Of a stretch of DNA of 64,000 nt, positions 43,649-55,482 are shown piece after piece. Source of the DNA: Hyaloperonospora brassicae (taxonomy: Eukaryota > Oomycota > Peronosporomycetes > Peronosporales > Peronosporaceae); NCBI GenBank assembly GCA_947650285.1, contig CANTFL010001327.1, positions 186,001 through 250,000 on the forward strand, given 5' to 3'. The notes under the pieces are model-generated. The model saw nothing but the letters and a program-made list of their open reading frames with translations. It made no database searches and had not been told where the DNA came from. Within the stretch, counting starts at the first letter, position 1, and each line of letters starts with the position of its first letter. Position numbers and translations under genes: made by a program.

Positions 43649-44802
43649 ATGAACATGTTGGATGATGAAGAGACCTTTCACGCCACGCGTGAAGGGTTTA
43701 CCCATTTGAGTGACATTGATTGGGGTGCGGTAGAACGAATGAGTTCTACCGTAGGCGAGTTCGCCATCAGCGCCATGTTGGAGTCTCTAGACATAGACGA
43801 ACAACATGCCGCTATAGCCAAGTTCATGCAAAATGAACTTGTCGCCGAAAGGGAGAAAGTAGCCTTGCTTCACCAGCAAGGCTCTCAATAGGCCGAGCAG
43901 TTGAGAGAACTCGGTGCTCAACAGACGGAGCTGTTGAGACAGCAGCAATTCCATGCTGCTGTGGGCGGGACGACACATTCGCGTCGTCCCGAGGTCATGA
44001 AGGTTGACATCTCCAAGTACAGTGAAGCCCGGAGGACTCCATGTTACCATGGTTTGTCGAACTCGACAGAGGCTTAAGGGCTCGTCGCGTCGAAGATGAG
44101 CAAATGAAACTCACATTTGCTCAGACCCACTTGGCAGGGCGTGCCAAAACTTGGTCCCTGGGCCTCGAGAGTAGCGACCCAAACGTGTTTAGGTCGCTAG
44201 ATGACTTCAAGTCCCGGCTCAGACAAACGTTTGAGCCGCCACGGGCTGAGTTCAGGGCTCGTTCAGAGCTCCTGAAACTCAAGCAGGGTAAGAGTGATGT
44301 GCACGCTAACGCACAACATATACGACTCCTTGCGAGTAGTATAACTGCTAACCCAGTACATGAACACACGTTGATTACGGTGTTCATGCAAGGGCTCGCC
44401 GAGGGGCCCGTCAGGAGCCACCTGTTCCGCCTTGAGCTGAATACGCTGGAAGATGCGATATCAGCCGCGGAACAGGAAGACTTTAGCATGAGACAGGCTC
44501 ATCCTAGCTCAAACTCTTATCGTCCACCGAGACGACAAGAGATCGGAGGTCCAGAACCAATGGACCTCTGCTATGTTGAGAGCGAGAGACATCGCTCTTC
44601 GAACAACAAGCGATTGCAGAGGTGCAATCGCTGTCAGAAGTTAGGGCACTACGCATACGAGTGTAGTGCTCCACGCCCAGTACCAATCAGTACTGAGCGA
44701 AATGGACGACCATTTGCCAGAAAGGGCAATGGGCGTGGGTCCAGCTCTGTTGCGAAGCCGCAACAGCGAGATGGACCATCAAAAAATGGCCGGGGTCAGT
44801 AG
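43649..44802 (+). CDS. gag of the inner chromovirus (interrupted)
   Basis: The frame starts at ATG 43649 (MNMLDDEETFHATREG). It is interrupted by TAG at 43889-43891 and by a one-base frame change near 44030. The capsid-like part from 44041 includes PWFVELDRGLRARRVEDEQ and FAQTHLAGRAKTWSL. It ends with a CCHC zinc knuckle, CNRCQKLGHYAYEC (Cys-x2-Cys-x4-His-x4-Cys), and a basic Gly/Arg tail. It stops with TAG at 44800-44802, before the protease frame. Confidence 0.85.
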
Positions 44803-44852
44803 GGGCGGAGCGCCCTACTGATCCAGCAACCTCATAAGAATTTGCAAATCTC

Positions 44853-47450
44853 TTGACGAAAGTTGCTCCAGATACACAATCATTGTGTGTCTCTGCACCT
44901 GGTGATGACGTTTCGCTCATCACCTTGAAGTTGGAAGCGACAAATGATTTGTCGCTTCGTGCCCTAGTAGACTGTGGGGCGTCGAACAACTTTGTTCGTC
45001 GCCAGTCACTAGAGGGTCGTAGGCTCAAGTTCGTTGAGCGTGACATCCCCCTCACAAGGATGACGTTGCGCCTTGCAACAGGCGCATCGATAACCGTTGA
45101 GAAACGTGTGGTAGGAATCCACTACACGTTAGAGGGCGAACAGTACGATGACGACTTCATCGTACTAGATCTAAATGACAAATTTGATGTCATCCTGGGA
45201 TTACCTTGGCTCAGAAAGTACGAGCCAAGGGTGAGCTGGCAGCATCGATCCGTGAAGATGCCTACCGCTTGTTCATCAGATGGCCATCTGATGAACATCT
45301 TGGAGCGTCCACAAGCGTGTGGATGTTCTGCGAGTGAGTGCGATGGCCTCACTTGCGGTACAGTCGTTAGCACGACTGCACAAGATCACAGTGTAGTTGA
45401 TCACTACACTGTGGAGCAAGCTCCCGGCGGCTGTACAGAAGTACCGGCTGCGCCGAAGGTCCACCACTCGAATAAGTCGAGTGGACCGGGACATGGATGC
45501 ATGCCTAGCGGGCAGCATCTTAGAAGAAAGAAACCTGTTGCCTCAAACGGTCAGCATGGAAATCCTAGGTCGACTGGAGAGTCGACCGTAGAGGATCGGT
45601 GCCTGACTGTAGTTGCACAGCCACAGTCGGAAGACGTCGAGGGAATAAGTCCCCACGTACTTGAGGAAGCAATTCCTCAAGAGTCGCTTGCTGAAGGATC
45701 AGGCCCTCAGCAACCTGTGGAAGCAAGTTCCCAGGAAGAAACCGAGACGTTGAACGTCTTGGTTAATGATGGATCAAGCGTAGGCGCTTACACGCTTGAT
45801 CTGATAGTGCCTCCGAATTTAACTTCGGAGATATCTCAACTGCCAACGCTAGAATCGAAACGGTTCTTGCGTGATCTGCGCAGTGGCAAAGTCAAGCAAA
45901 TATGTGCACTCGTCGCGGGGGACGAGTACGTTACCGATATTCGGTCGGCAACGGTGTTTACTGATACCGAGAGGGTTCTCAGCAGTTCATCGATGGACGA
46001 AAGTGTCGTCGATGAGAAGACTCGGATTGAGAGATTCACGTCTCAATCCTGGGAGTCACTTCAGGCAAATCCTTTGTATAAGGATTTGATCGAATTCAGG
46101 GATGTGCTCCCTGAATCTGTGCCTTGCGAGTTGCCTAAGGACAAAGGCACTCGACACGAGGTCGAGCTCAAACTGGGCTCGAAGTACTGTGTTATGAAGC
46201 AGTGGCCACTGCCTCGTGAACAAGTACTAGCGATCGACAAGTTCTTTGCCGATCGCTTAGCAGCGGGCCATGTGAGGGAGTCAACTTCTCCTCACATCTC
46301 TCCGACCTTCTGTGTGCGAAAGGCCACAGGAGGATGGCGGATAGTGCACGCATTCAACAAGTTGAATGCTGCAACGGTACCGGCTCAGACGCCGATACCG
46401 AGGAAGGACGTAATCATAGATGGTATGTCAAAATATACCATCTTTTTGTCCATGGATCTGATGAATAAATTCTATCAGATCCTCATGCGTGAACGGGACA
46501 TCCCGTTCACGGCAGTAAGTACCCTCAGCGGGATGCTGTAGGAGTGTCTAGTGATGCCACAGGGGCTGAGTAATACCCCTGCAACATTCAACAGATGTGT
46601 CACAAATCTGTTGAGACCGGTGCGAGACTTCGCACCGAGTTACTTCGACGATGTGTTCGTCCATAGCCGGGCTATGGACGGAAAGACGGACGTTGAAGTC
46701 CACCGAACTCACGTCCGTAAGGTTCTTCAACTTATGCGCAAGTATAAGTTGTATTCCAACCTCAAGAAGTGTATATTCGCGGCAAGCGAAATACCACTTC
46801 TTGGGTGCATCTTCGGCCAACAAGGCGTACGCCCTGATCCCAATAAGATCAAGGCGATCACCGACTGGCCAGTGCCAGTCGATGTCAAGGGACTAAGGAA
46901 GTTCCTTCGTCTAGCGGCGTACTTGCACAAGTACTCGCGCAACTACGCCAAGGTGACGGTACATCTTTCTTGGTTACTCAAGAAAAATGTCAAATGGTCA
47001 TGGAACGCTGACTGTCAGCGTTCCTTTGAAAGCATCAAGAAAAGCTTGATGCAATCGCTGATCTTGGCGATTGCAGATCAGGACAGACCGTTTCATGTGG
47101 TCTGTGACGCCAGCGATTTTGCAATCGGCTGTGCGTTAATGCAGTTCGATGCAGATGGCGCGGAGCGCGTCAATTGTTATCAGTCGCGTCATCTGCAAGC
47201 AGCTGATCGCAATTGCCCAGTGCATGACAAGGAACTCCTTGCCATGAAGTATGCACTGGCTAAGTTTCGCGTCTATCTCTTGGGAGATAGACCGTTCATC
47301 GTCTATACGGACCGTGCGTCATTACGCACGGCCGTAAACAGTCCACATCTCTCGCAAAGGATGGCGAGGTGGTTTTTCTTCTTCGCGGATTATAACTTCT
47401 CCGTGGAGTATACACCAGGACGACTCAATGTCGTCGCTGATGCGCTTTAG
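44853..47450 (+). CDS. Protease, reverse transcriptase and RNase H of the inner chromovirus
   Basis: The protease part has ALVDCGASNNFVRRQ, where the usual Asp-Ser/Thr-Gly is Asp-Cys-Gly, and LGLPWLRKYEP. A Ser/Glu-rich spacer follows. The reverse transcriptase has HISPTFCVRKATGGWRIV, FLSMDLMNKFYQI, PQGLSNTPATFNRCV and the catalytic SYFDDVFVHS (YxDD type). RNase H has VCDASDFAIGCALMQ and KELLAMKYALAKFRVYL. TAG at 46539-46541 replaces the Trp codon present in the outer copy. TAG at 47448-47450 ends the frame where AL[SR]RRPDF would continue. Confidence 0.9.
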
Positions 47451-47591
47451 CGCCGGCCCGATTTCGAGCCAGACGCACAAATCAACAGTGAAGATAGGTT
47501 CACTGTTGCGACACTATCAGTCAGTGTCCCGTCGTCAAGTTTACTTGACGACGAACGAAAGGCATACGCGGAAGATAAGGATATTCTGCGA

Positions 47592-48712
47592 TTGATGGAT
47601 CATCTTGTGAATCCATCCAGTAAACCCATGAGGGATTTACCGGCTTTGTACCGATCCTCCTCGGATCGGTATAGTACACGCAACGGATTGCTGTACTATA
47701 CAGCAGTTGCCGACGACACGCCTCGTGTCGTCGTACCCGCTCATCATGATTTGCGCTTACGCATTATGTATGAGTGGCAAGATGCCCCAACAGGCGGCCA
47801 CCGTAGTAGAGAAAAGACTTACCTCACGGTCAGTCGTGACTTTCGCTGGCCCCGACAGTATCAGTTTGTCCGCAAGTACATACGTGCTTGCGAGGTTTGT
47901 CAACGGGTGAAACCTAGTTCTTCATCCCGTGCGCCATTACAACCTCTGCCGGTCCCGGTAGAGTGTCGGAAGTCCGTGTTCATGGACTTTGTCTTCGGTT
48001 TTTCCAAAGACGGTCCCAAGAATAATGGTATTCTTGTGTTTGTTGACCGGTTCAGCAAGATGGTCCATTTTGTGCAGTCCCAGAATCGATCAACGCACAC
48101 GGTTGTGCGCGTGTCTTTCTTGACACGGTCTTCCGACCCCACGGTTTACCCCGTATACTCGTATCCGACCGTGACGCTCGGTTCACGGCGGCATTTTGGC
48201 AAACCGTGTTTCGTACTCTCGGAACACGATTGAAGATGTCCACTATTGACCATCCCGAAACAGATGGTCAGACGGAACGTGCAAATCGTGTCCTCGACGA
48301 GATCCTTCGAGGATATGTCCACTCGTTTCCGAGTTGGAGCGAATTCCTACCCATGGTGGAATTCGCCATCAATAATTCGGTGCATGCTTCAACACAGCTC
48401 ACACCGTTTCACCTCAATGGGCTACGCCATCCACGAGTGCCCACATTTATAGAGTGTGACTCGTGGATAAGGGGGGAGGGACTCGCTCGAGCAAAAACCG
48501 TTTTGGCTCTTGCTCATCACGTGTCGACGCTAACGTCGTCACGTATGATGCCGATGTCGACAACATCGACATCGAGGAAATCGAGCTCAGCAGTAGCGAT
48601 GACGATGCTTCTACATCAGAAAATGATGACAATGCTGGTAAATTCAGCATCGTCAACTACAATGCGAGCGAGGAAGAGGACACCCTCGCTGAATAAGAGA
48701 ACGATCTCTTAG
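47592..48712 (+). CDS. Integrase of the inner chromovirus (frame-broken)
   Basis: Zinc module: GGHRSREKTYLTVSRDF and CEVCQRVK. Catalytic module: FMDFVFGF and VDRFSKMVHF, then a frame change near 48125, after which DRDARFTAAFW and ETDGQTERANRVL continue. An acidic, Ser/Asp-rich tail (IEEIELSSSDDDASTSE) at about 48570-48690 separates it from the GPY/F module. Confidence 0.82.
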
Positions 48713-48814
48713 CAGTGCGCACGAAGCGCACTGAAAAACACAACAACGAGTCAGCAGAGAACTTTCTGCTGACTCGAAAGGCGGTAGTCCGTTTCGTTCA
48801 GGACTCCATCGCAA

Positions 48815-49681
48815 ATGCGGTGGACCGTCAGAAAGGAACGCAGACAAGAATGGAAGAGCAAATGTTCTTTCATTGAGGTTAACGACCTAGTGCTACTGTC
48901 TACGGTAAACTTACTTGGACATGCAGTCACTAGTTTCGGCAGTAGTAAACTACTACCGAAATACATTGGGCCATTTCGAGTGTTGCATCGCAAGGGCAAT
49001 GCATGCACGATCGAATTGCATCGCAGTATGCGCACGCATCCTACGTTTTATGTTGGTCGTCTCCGCCCGTACCATCAGTACGAGGCCTCTTGCGAGAACG
49101 AAGATAAACGGCACGCTCAATAATCCCCAACAGATTCTTGTGAACACGGACCAAACACTAAAGTTGGTCTTTCGTCGAAAGGATTTGATCCTTCATCGAC
49201 GCGGCCTCGCGACGAGCCGTCTCTAGCTCGTCGCGCAAACGACACCTCTCGCGTTCACTCTCAAGCTAAGCGAACGCGAATTCAGATCGGTCCATCTCCC
49301 GATCGGCACGAAGACTTCGCACTTCCGACTGCAAGGCGCGCCAACGATCGTATTCGTGATCGACGTCCTCCCTCAGCTCGGTCAGGTAACGCTCGTGGTT
49401 ACCCAAAGCCTCGTGCAGGCCCGGCGGCTGAGCCGGACCTTGTCTTTCCACCGCCACCGGAACCACTGGTGGATTCCCACGGTTATCAACGCTGTCTTGT
49501 GGAGCGTATCTTGAACCACCGTGGCAATTTGGAATCAAGGACGAGTTATCTCGTCCGGTGGCGTGGGTACCCACCTTCCTTTGACAGCTGGGAACCTCGT
49601 TCCCATCTGATGGCTGACGTTGAAGGTCTCGTCCACCAGTATGACGAGACTCATCCGATAGGTCCTCGAGCCCATCGGTAA
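48815..49681 (+). CDS. GPY/F module and chromodomain of the inner chromovirus
   Basis: Same organisation as in the outer copy: GPY/F at 48815-49123, one in-frame TAA, a linker rich in Pro, Arg and Ala, then the chromodomain (SYLVRWRGYPPSFDSWEP) ending at 49681. The GPY/F frame is identical in protein to the outer copy. Confidence 0.85.
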
Positions 49682-50658
49682 AGACGCGCTTTTGGCGCTT
49701 GTAGACGGATTGCAAGTTTTCAATCGCGTCCCGCATCTCAGCCGAGATGTGTGCCCTTCCCCAGGTCGAACTTAGGGAATACACATCCCTATGTGCACGC
49801 TGCGAGTTGTCAACCCAACTCGCACAAGGGTCTCCCCATGTGAGGCAAGGAATGCCGGCCTCACTTGACAAATTATGAAACGGTACCTTCCACCGGTCGG
49901 TGTTCGCCTTTCGAACTTGAGGCGTATCGCCTCAAACTTCTTAAGCCACCCTTCTCGTCCAAAATTCTTTACATTTTGGACGAAGGCGTTCCACGCTGCC
50001 AAAAGCGAGTTCTTGTCACGCTTTTGGTTGCTGTTGTACCATCGATGTCTAAGAAAGACATCGAGATAAAAATCTTCTTCAGCGCGAAAGTTCTTCGCGC
50101 TGGAACTTAAGCCATGAAGCTCAGTCGCATCGAATAAGGGTATTCGATGGTGTTGGCTTGTCTCGTGAGACAATCTACTGATGAACCGTTCGGGCAAAAG
50201 CCACGGCTTGATCTCACCACGCTTCAAAGTGGTACCTGTTTCGGTACCACGGCTCCTAGATTGACGATGGCTCTCGCCATCGTCATCACGCTCTTGCGGG
50301 GAAGCACGAGCCGGTGGTGGTAAGGAATAATATTCCTCACCGCCCTGATCATCGTCATCACTGCCGAACAGACTGTGATGCAAATCACGAGTCCGTTCGT
50401 TCGGCAGTGGTCTTGGCGAATACTGAGGCGTCGCCGGTGAGCGAGACGCCTCTGGCGCATTCCCGAGTCAGACACGTCTGACTCGACAGAGTAGATGACC
50501 TCTACGTCGAGGTCATCATGTGCACGTGGTGCGATATCGCGTGCGTCTGCAGCACCTTCTGCTGCAGACGAAGAACAAGCAGCAGACGACGAAGCGTCTG
50601 CCGCAGAGGCTGGCACAGAAACGGGCTGTGTAGGTCTTGAGTCACCTCGCATAGACAT
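49266..50658 (-). CDS. Reading-frame block antisense to pol in the inner chromovirus
   Basis: Reading the minus strand: an Ala/Ser/Asp-rich N-terminal frame from about 50658 (SMRGDSRPTQPVSVPAS), the central frame 50383-49772 (KPWLLPERFISRLSHETSQ, NQKRDKNSLLAAWNAFVQ), then 49871-49266 with coiled-coil-like text. Frame changes link them. It is nearly identical to the block at 39965-41472. It opens toward the LTR, so any promoter would have to act from the 3' LTR in antisense direction. Confidence 0.5.
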
Positions 50659-50789
50659 GTTAACTATGCGTGGTTAAGCGGAAAGTGAATGGAACGGACC
50701 CAACAAGTGCTCCCTGTCCCAATGGTGGCCAACGGGTGGCCGCCATATTTTTCGATAGTCACACGGTGACTATCAGTTAAGGGGGGTGA

Positions 50790-51183
50790 TGTAACGGGGC
50801 AGCCCGTTACATGGAATTGTCACTTTAAGGAAAGTGACAACAATGAATATGAAGTTGAATATTCTTTAAACAATATCACCAAAGTGGTGATACTGAAGGG
50901 TCGACCAAAGAGTCTGTTCATTGGTTGATATCTTGATGATATCAACCCACCAATCGCCGCAAGACGCGCGCAATGAGTGGTGACGAGACGTCACCATACA
51001 CTGCAGTTATATTAGTATAATTGAATTAAGTCAAACGAGAGAGACAGTAGTTAAAAGACTTAATTTTAATAATATAACAGTTCTGCTTTTACCCTACCTA
51101 CGCTTCCTCGCTTGCCACGTGTACGTCTGTCGGGGCACCAAAAACCCCTGCGTTAAGTCCACGCATGGGTGTGCCCCGTTACA
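50790..51183 (+). repeat. 3' LTR of the inner chromovirus
   Basis: A 394-bp repeat matching 43214-43604, preceded by the polypurine tract TTAAGGGGGGTGA and followed by the target duplication GTCCT. Confidence 0.9.
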
Positions 51184-51188
51184 GTCCT

Positions 51189-52888
51189 GGCTTGTACTCC
51201 ACGGAGAAGTTATACTCCGCGAAGAAGAAAAACCACCTCGCCATCCTTTGCGAGAGATGTGGACTGTTTACGGCCGTGCGTAATGACGCACGGTCCGTAT
51301 AGACGATGGACGGTCTATCTCCCAAGAGATAGACGCGAAACTTAGCCAGTGCATACTTCATGGCAAGGAGTTCCTTGTCATGCACTGGGCAATTGCGATC
51401 AGCTGCTTGCAGATGACGCGACTGATAACAATTGACGCGCTCCGCGCCATCTGCATCGAACTGCATTAACGCACAGCCGATTGCAAAATCGCTGGCGTCA
51501 CAGACCACATGAAACGGTCTGTCCTGATCTGCAATCGCCAAGATCAGCGATTGCATCAAGCTTTTCTTGATGCTTTCAAAGGAACGCTGACAGTCAGCGT
51601 TCCATGACCATTTGACATTTTTCTTGAGTAACCAAGAAAGATGTACCGTCACCTTGGCGTAGTTGCGCGAGTACTTGTGCAAGTACGCCGCTAGACGAAG
51701 GAACTTCCTTAGTCCCTTGACATCGACTGGCACTGGCCAGTCGGTGATCGCCTTGATCTTATTGGGATCAGGGCGTACGCCTTGTTGGCCGAAGATGCAC
51801 CCAAGAAGTGGTATTTCGCTTGCCGCGAATATACACTTCTTGAGGTTGGAATACAACTTATACTTGCGCATAAGTTGAAGAACCTTACGGACGTGAGTTC
51901 GGTGGACTTCAACGTCCGTCTTTCCGTCCATAGCCCGGCTATGGACGAACACATCGTCGAAGTAACTCGGTGCGAAGTCTCGCACCGGTCTCAACAGATT
52001 TGTGACACATCTGTTGAATGTTGCAGGGGTATTACTCAGCCCCTGTGGCATCACTAGACACTCCCACAGCATCCCGCTGAGGGTACTTACTGCCGTGAAC
52101 GGGATGTCCCGTTCACGCATGAGGATCTGATAGAATTTATTCATCAGATCCATGGACAAAAAGATGGTATATTTTGACATACCATCTATGATTACGTCCT
52201 TCCTCGGTATCGGCGTCTGAGCCGGTACCGTTGCAGCATTCAACTTGTTGAATGCGTGCACTATCCGCCATCCTCCTGTGGCCTTTCGCACACAGAAGGT
52301 CGGAGAGATGTGAGGAGAAGTTGACTCCCTCACATGGCCCGCTGCTAAGCGATCGGCAAAGAACTTGTCGATCGCTAGTACTTGTTCACGAGGCAGTGGC
52401 CACTGCTTCATAACACAGTACTTCGAGCCCAGTTTGAGCTCGATCTCGTGTCGAGTGCCTTTGTCCTTAGGCAACTCGCAAGGCACAGATTCAGGGAGCA
52501 CATCCCTGAATTCGATCAAATCCTTATACAAAGGATTTGCCTGAAGTGACTCCCAGGATTGAGACGTGAATCTCTCAATCCGAGTCTTCTCATCGACGAC
52601 ACTTTCGTCCATCGATGAACTGCTGAGAACCCTCTCGGTATCAGTAAACACCGTTGCCGACCGAATATCGGTAACGTACTCGTCCCCCGCGACGAGTGCA
52701 CATATTTGCTTGACTTTGCCACTGCGCAGATCACGCAAGAACCGTTTCGATTCTAGCGTTGGCAGTTGAGATATCTCCGAAGTTAAATTCGGAGGCACTA
52801 TCAGATCAAGCGTGTAAGCGCCTACGCTTGATCCATCATTAACCAAGACATTCAATGTCTCGATCACTTCCTGGTAAATCACTTCCAC
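51189..52888 (-). CDS. Reverse transcriptase / RNase H of the outer chromovirus
   Basis: An uninterrupted frame carrying the same motifs as the inner copy (SYFDDVFVHS, VCDASDFAIGCALMQ), with Trp where the inner copy has TAG at 46539. It is cut at 51188, within VEYKPG, by insertion of the inner element. By eye only about five residues differ from the inner copy over some 550. Confidence 0.9.
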
Positions 52889-52906
52889 AGGGTCCAGGAG
52901 AGCTTT

Positions 52907-54578
52907 CTACACAATGTAGTGATCATCTACATTGTGTTCTTGTACAGTCGTGCTAACGACCGTACCACAAGTGAGGACATCGCACTCGCTCGTAGTACAC
53001 CCACGTAAATGTGGGCGCTCCAAGATGTTCGTCAGGTGGTTATATGAGGAACAAGTGGCAGTTATCGTAACCGATATATACTGCCAACTCCCCCTTGGCT
53101 CGTATTTCCTGAGCCAAGGTAACCCTAAGATAACGTCGAACTTTTCATCTAGGTCAAGCACGGTGAAATCATCATCGTACTGTTCGCCTTTTAACGTGTA
53201 GTGGATTCCGACTACACGTTTCTTCACAGTGATCGATGCGCCTGTCGCTAGGCGCACCGTCAACTTCGTTGGAGGGATTTCCCGCTCCACGAAGTTTAAA
53301 CTTCCTGCCTCAGGCGACTGGCGACGAACAAAATTGTTCGACGCCCCACGGTCAACTAGGGCGCGAAGCGACAAGTCTTTTGTCACTTCTAACTTCAAGG
53401 TGATGATTGACACCTCATCACCAGGTGCAGAGACACACAGAAATTGTGTGTCGGGAGCAACCTTCTTCAGGATATTTGCGAATTCTCTTGATGTTGCTGG
53501 ATCAGTAGGGCGCTCCGCCCCTAGTGATTTCGACCGTTTTTGATGGTCCACCACGCTGTTGCGACTCCGCAACAGCAACGGACCCTCGCACTCCAGTTCT
53601 TCTTGCTGGTGGGTAAATATTGCGCTCAGCACCGCGAGGTTCTGAGCGGGGGATACTGCATTCATATGCGTAGTGTCCCAGTTTATGATAGCGATGGCAT
53701 CTCACCATTCGCTTTTCATTCGCAGGGCGAGGTTTCTCGCCCTCGACATTACATAGGTCCATTGGTTCTGGACCTCCGACTGCTAATCGTCTCTGTGGAC
53801 GATGCGGGGTCAACGTAGCGTGAGACTGTCTCACGCTATAATCTTTTTGCTCCGCTGCGAAGATTGCCTCTGAGAGCGTCTTTAGCTCTTTGCGGAACAG
53901 GTGGTCTTTAACGGGACCGCCTGAAAGCCCTCGAATGAATATTGTGATCAACACAAACTCACTCACAGGGTTCACTACCATGCAACTTGCAAGGTAGCGT
54001 ACATTTTGAGCGTAATCGTGAACCTTACGCTTACCCTGCTCGATTTGCAGGAGCTCCGAAAGAGTCCAGAACTCTGCTCTGGGCGGCTCGGACGTCTTAC
54101 TGAGCAGGGTCTTGAAGACATTTAACGACCCAAACACATGTGAGTCGTGCAACTTGAGGTTCAGGGCCCAAGCTCTGGCTTCTCCTGCCAGGTTAGACTG
54201 AGCGAATGAGACTTTCATTCGCTCATCGTCGATGCGACGAGCATCGATGGCATCGTCCAGCTCGACGAACCACCTCAACAGGGAGTCTTCCTCGACTCCC
54301 CGATACTTGGAGACCTATAGTTTTAGAGACTCCCGTCGACGCTCACGCGTCGACTCTGCGGACTGAGACTGTTGTTGTCTCAGTGCTTCGGTCCGCTGGT
54401 GATCTTGTTGTTGCAACAAGGTCACCTGCGCTCGTGACTCATCAAGTTCTCGTTGCAAGAACTTGCTAATGACGACATGTTGCTGGTCCTTATCCTTTGA
54501 GTATAGCATGGCCCAGATGGCTTCCGCGCCAACGGTCGAACTCATTCGTTCGATCGCACTCCATTCGATGCCGCTCAA
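52907..54578 (-). CDS. gag and protease of the outer chromovirus
   Basis: The gag part reads WFVELDDAIDARRIDDERMK and FAQSNLAGEARAWALNL, with a damaged zinc knuckle (CHRYHKLGHYAYEC, second Cys lost) and an in-frame TAG near 54316. The protease part has ALVDRGASNNFVRRQ, losing the usual Ser/Thr/Cys after Asp. Unlike the reverse transcriptase, both are clearly diverged from the inner element. Confidence 0.82.
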
Positions 54579-54691
54579 ATGGGATTAGCTTTCACGGGTT
54601 CCATGAAAGCTGTCGCCGTCTACATCGTCCAACATGTTCATGTTGGGCGATGGGGTTGTGGTCCTTGGACGGACTACAAAGTGCTATTAGG

Positions 54692-55133
54692 TGTAACGGG
54701 GCACTGTTGACTACGTACCGGTTGACCAGTACGGAGTATACTTCCACTGACGACAGTGGTCGACAGTGCCCTGCTAGGTGTTTTAAGGAAACACAGAGGA
54801 AGGAAAGGAGACTAAGTAGTCAGACTAGTCTCTTGGTAAAAGTAAAACTGTATTAATATAATTAAGTCCTATAAATCCTTGAATCTCTGTTGTCCTGACT
54901 TAATTATACCAACATAACTATATATATGATGACGTCTACTCACCACCCATTGCGCGCGTCTAGCAGCGATTGATGGGTTGATATCATCACGATATCAACC
55001 AATGAGTAGACCCTTCGGTCATCCCAACAATATCACCATGTCTGTGACATTGTTAAAAGAATATTCAACGTAAAATTATTTATTGTCATTTTATCCTTAG
55101 TGACAATATCATGTAACTGGCTACCCCGTTACA
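54692..55133 (-). repeat. 5' LTR of the outer chromovirus
   Basis: A 442-bp repeat bounded by TGTAACGGGG and CCCCGTTACA, related to 39387-39834 with scattered differences. Confidence 0.86.
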
Positions 55134-55134
55134 G

Positions 55135-55431
55135 ATGGTGGATTTCTCGTTAAAGCATATCTCCAAGCCAAAGTCCTTTCCGTTCCCAGCATACGAGCTT
55201 TCGAAGTCGTTCTCACTCCGGGCGGATCTCTGGGATTCCCATTGGTTTTTTCGGCGCAAATCACTTCACTATACAGTTACGAACCTTGGAAGATTCTCGA
55301 TCGACCGATCGAGCCTGTCTCTTTCACAGACCGGGTGGTTCAAGGCTTTAGTGGGAGTATGTCGCGTATTTGAGGATCTTCAGAGACAGGCGTTGTGGGA
55401 ATCAACTCATGTTCTTCCCATTTCCAGTTAG
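55135..55431 (+). CDS. Orphan frame adjoining the outer LTR
   Basis: A 98-codon frame starts with ATG two bases after the LTR (MVDFSLKHISKPKSFPFP) and is rich in Ser, Phe and Trp. No motif or family is recognised. It lies between the LTR and relic retroelement pieces and is probably not a functional gene. Confidence 0.25.
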   Translation: MVDFSLKHISKPKSFPFPAYELSKSFSLRADLWDSHWFFRRKSLHYTVTNLGRFSIDRSSLSLSQTGWFKALVGVCRVFEDLQRQALWESTHVLPISS

Positions 55432-55482
55432 CAACGCCAGGCGGATCCGGAGTTGGCCACATTTTGCCAAGCGCGTACACCC

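Larger units (their letters stand above)
43214..51183 (+). mobile_element. Inner Ty3/gypsy chromovirus (plus strand), complete with target duplication
   Basis: LTRs lie at 43214-43604 and 50790-51183, and the 5-bp duplication GTCCT sits on both sides (43209-43213 and 51184-51188). The order gag, protease, reverse transcriptase, RNase H, integrase, GPY/F, chromodomain identifies a chromovirus. It is inserted in the RNase H region of the outer element in opposite orientation. The two LTRs differ at roughly twenty sites by eye, so the insertion is not recent. Amber stops at 43889, 46539 and 47448 plus frame changes in gag and integrase mean it cannot make a full polyprotein unaided. Confidence 0.92.
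39387..55133 (-). mobile_element. Outer Ty3/gypsy chromovirus (minus strand), interrupted by a second element
   Basis: This is a Metaviridae-type LTR retrotransposon read on the minus strand. The 5' LTR is 55133-54692, gag about 54578-53502, protease about 53450-52950, reverse transcriptase/RNase H 52888-51189. It is interrupted at 51188/43209 and continues with integrase 43208-42160, GPY region 41818-41510, chromodomain 41164-40952 and 3' LTR 39834-39387. The LTRs start TGTAACGGGG and end CCCCGTTACA. Removing 43209-51183 restores the frame across RNase H: PGLNVV reads through the join. Its own flanks (CTTAC and GATGG) do not match as a target duplication. Stops in gag and a frame change in integrase show it is def­ective. 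Confidence 0.88.

Noticed and set aside
43214..51183. Young, active retrotransposon
   Set aside because: LTRs differ at about twenty sites by eye and gag-pol carries several stops and frame changes.
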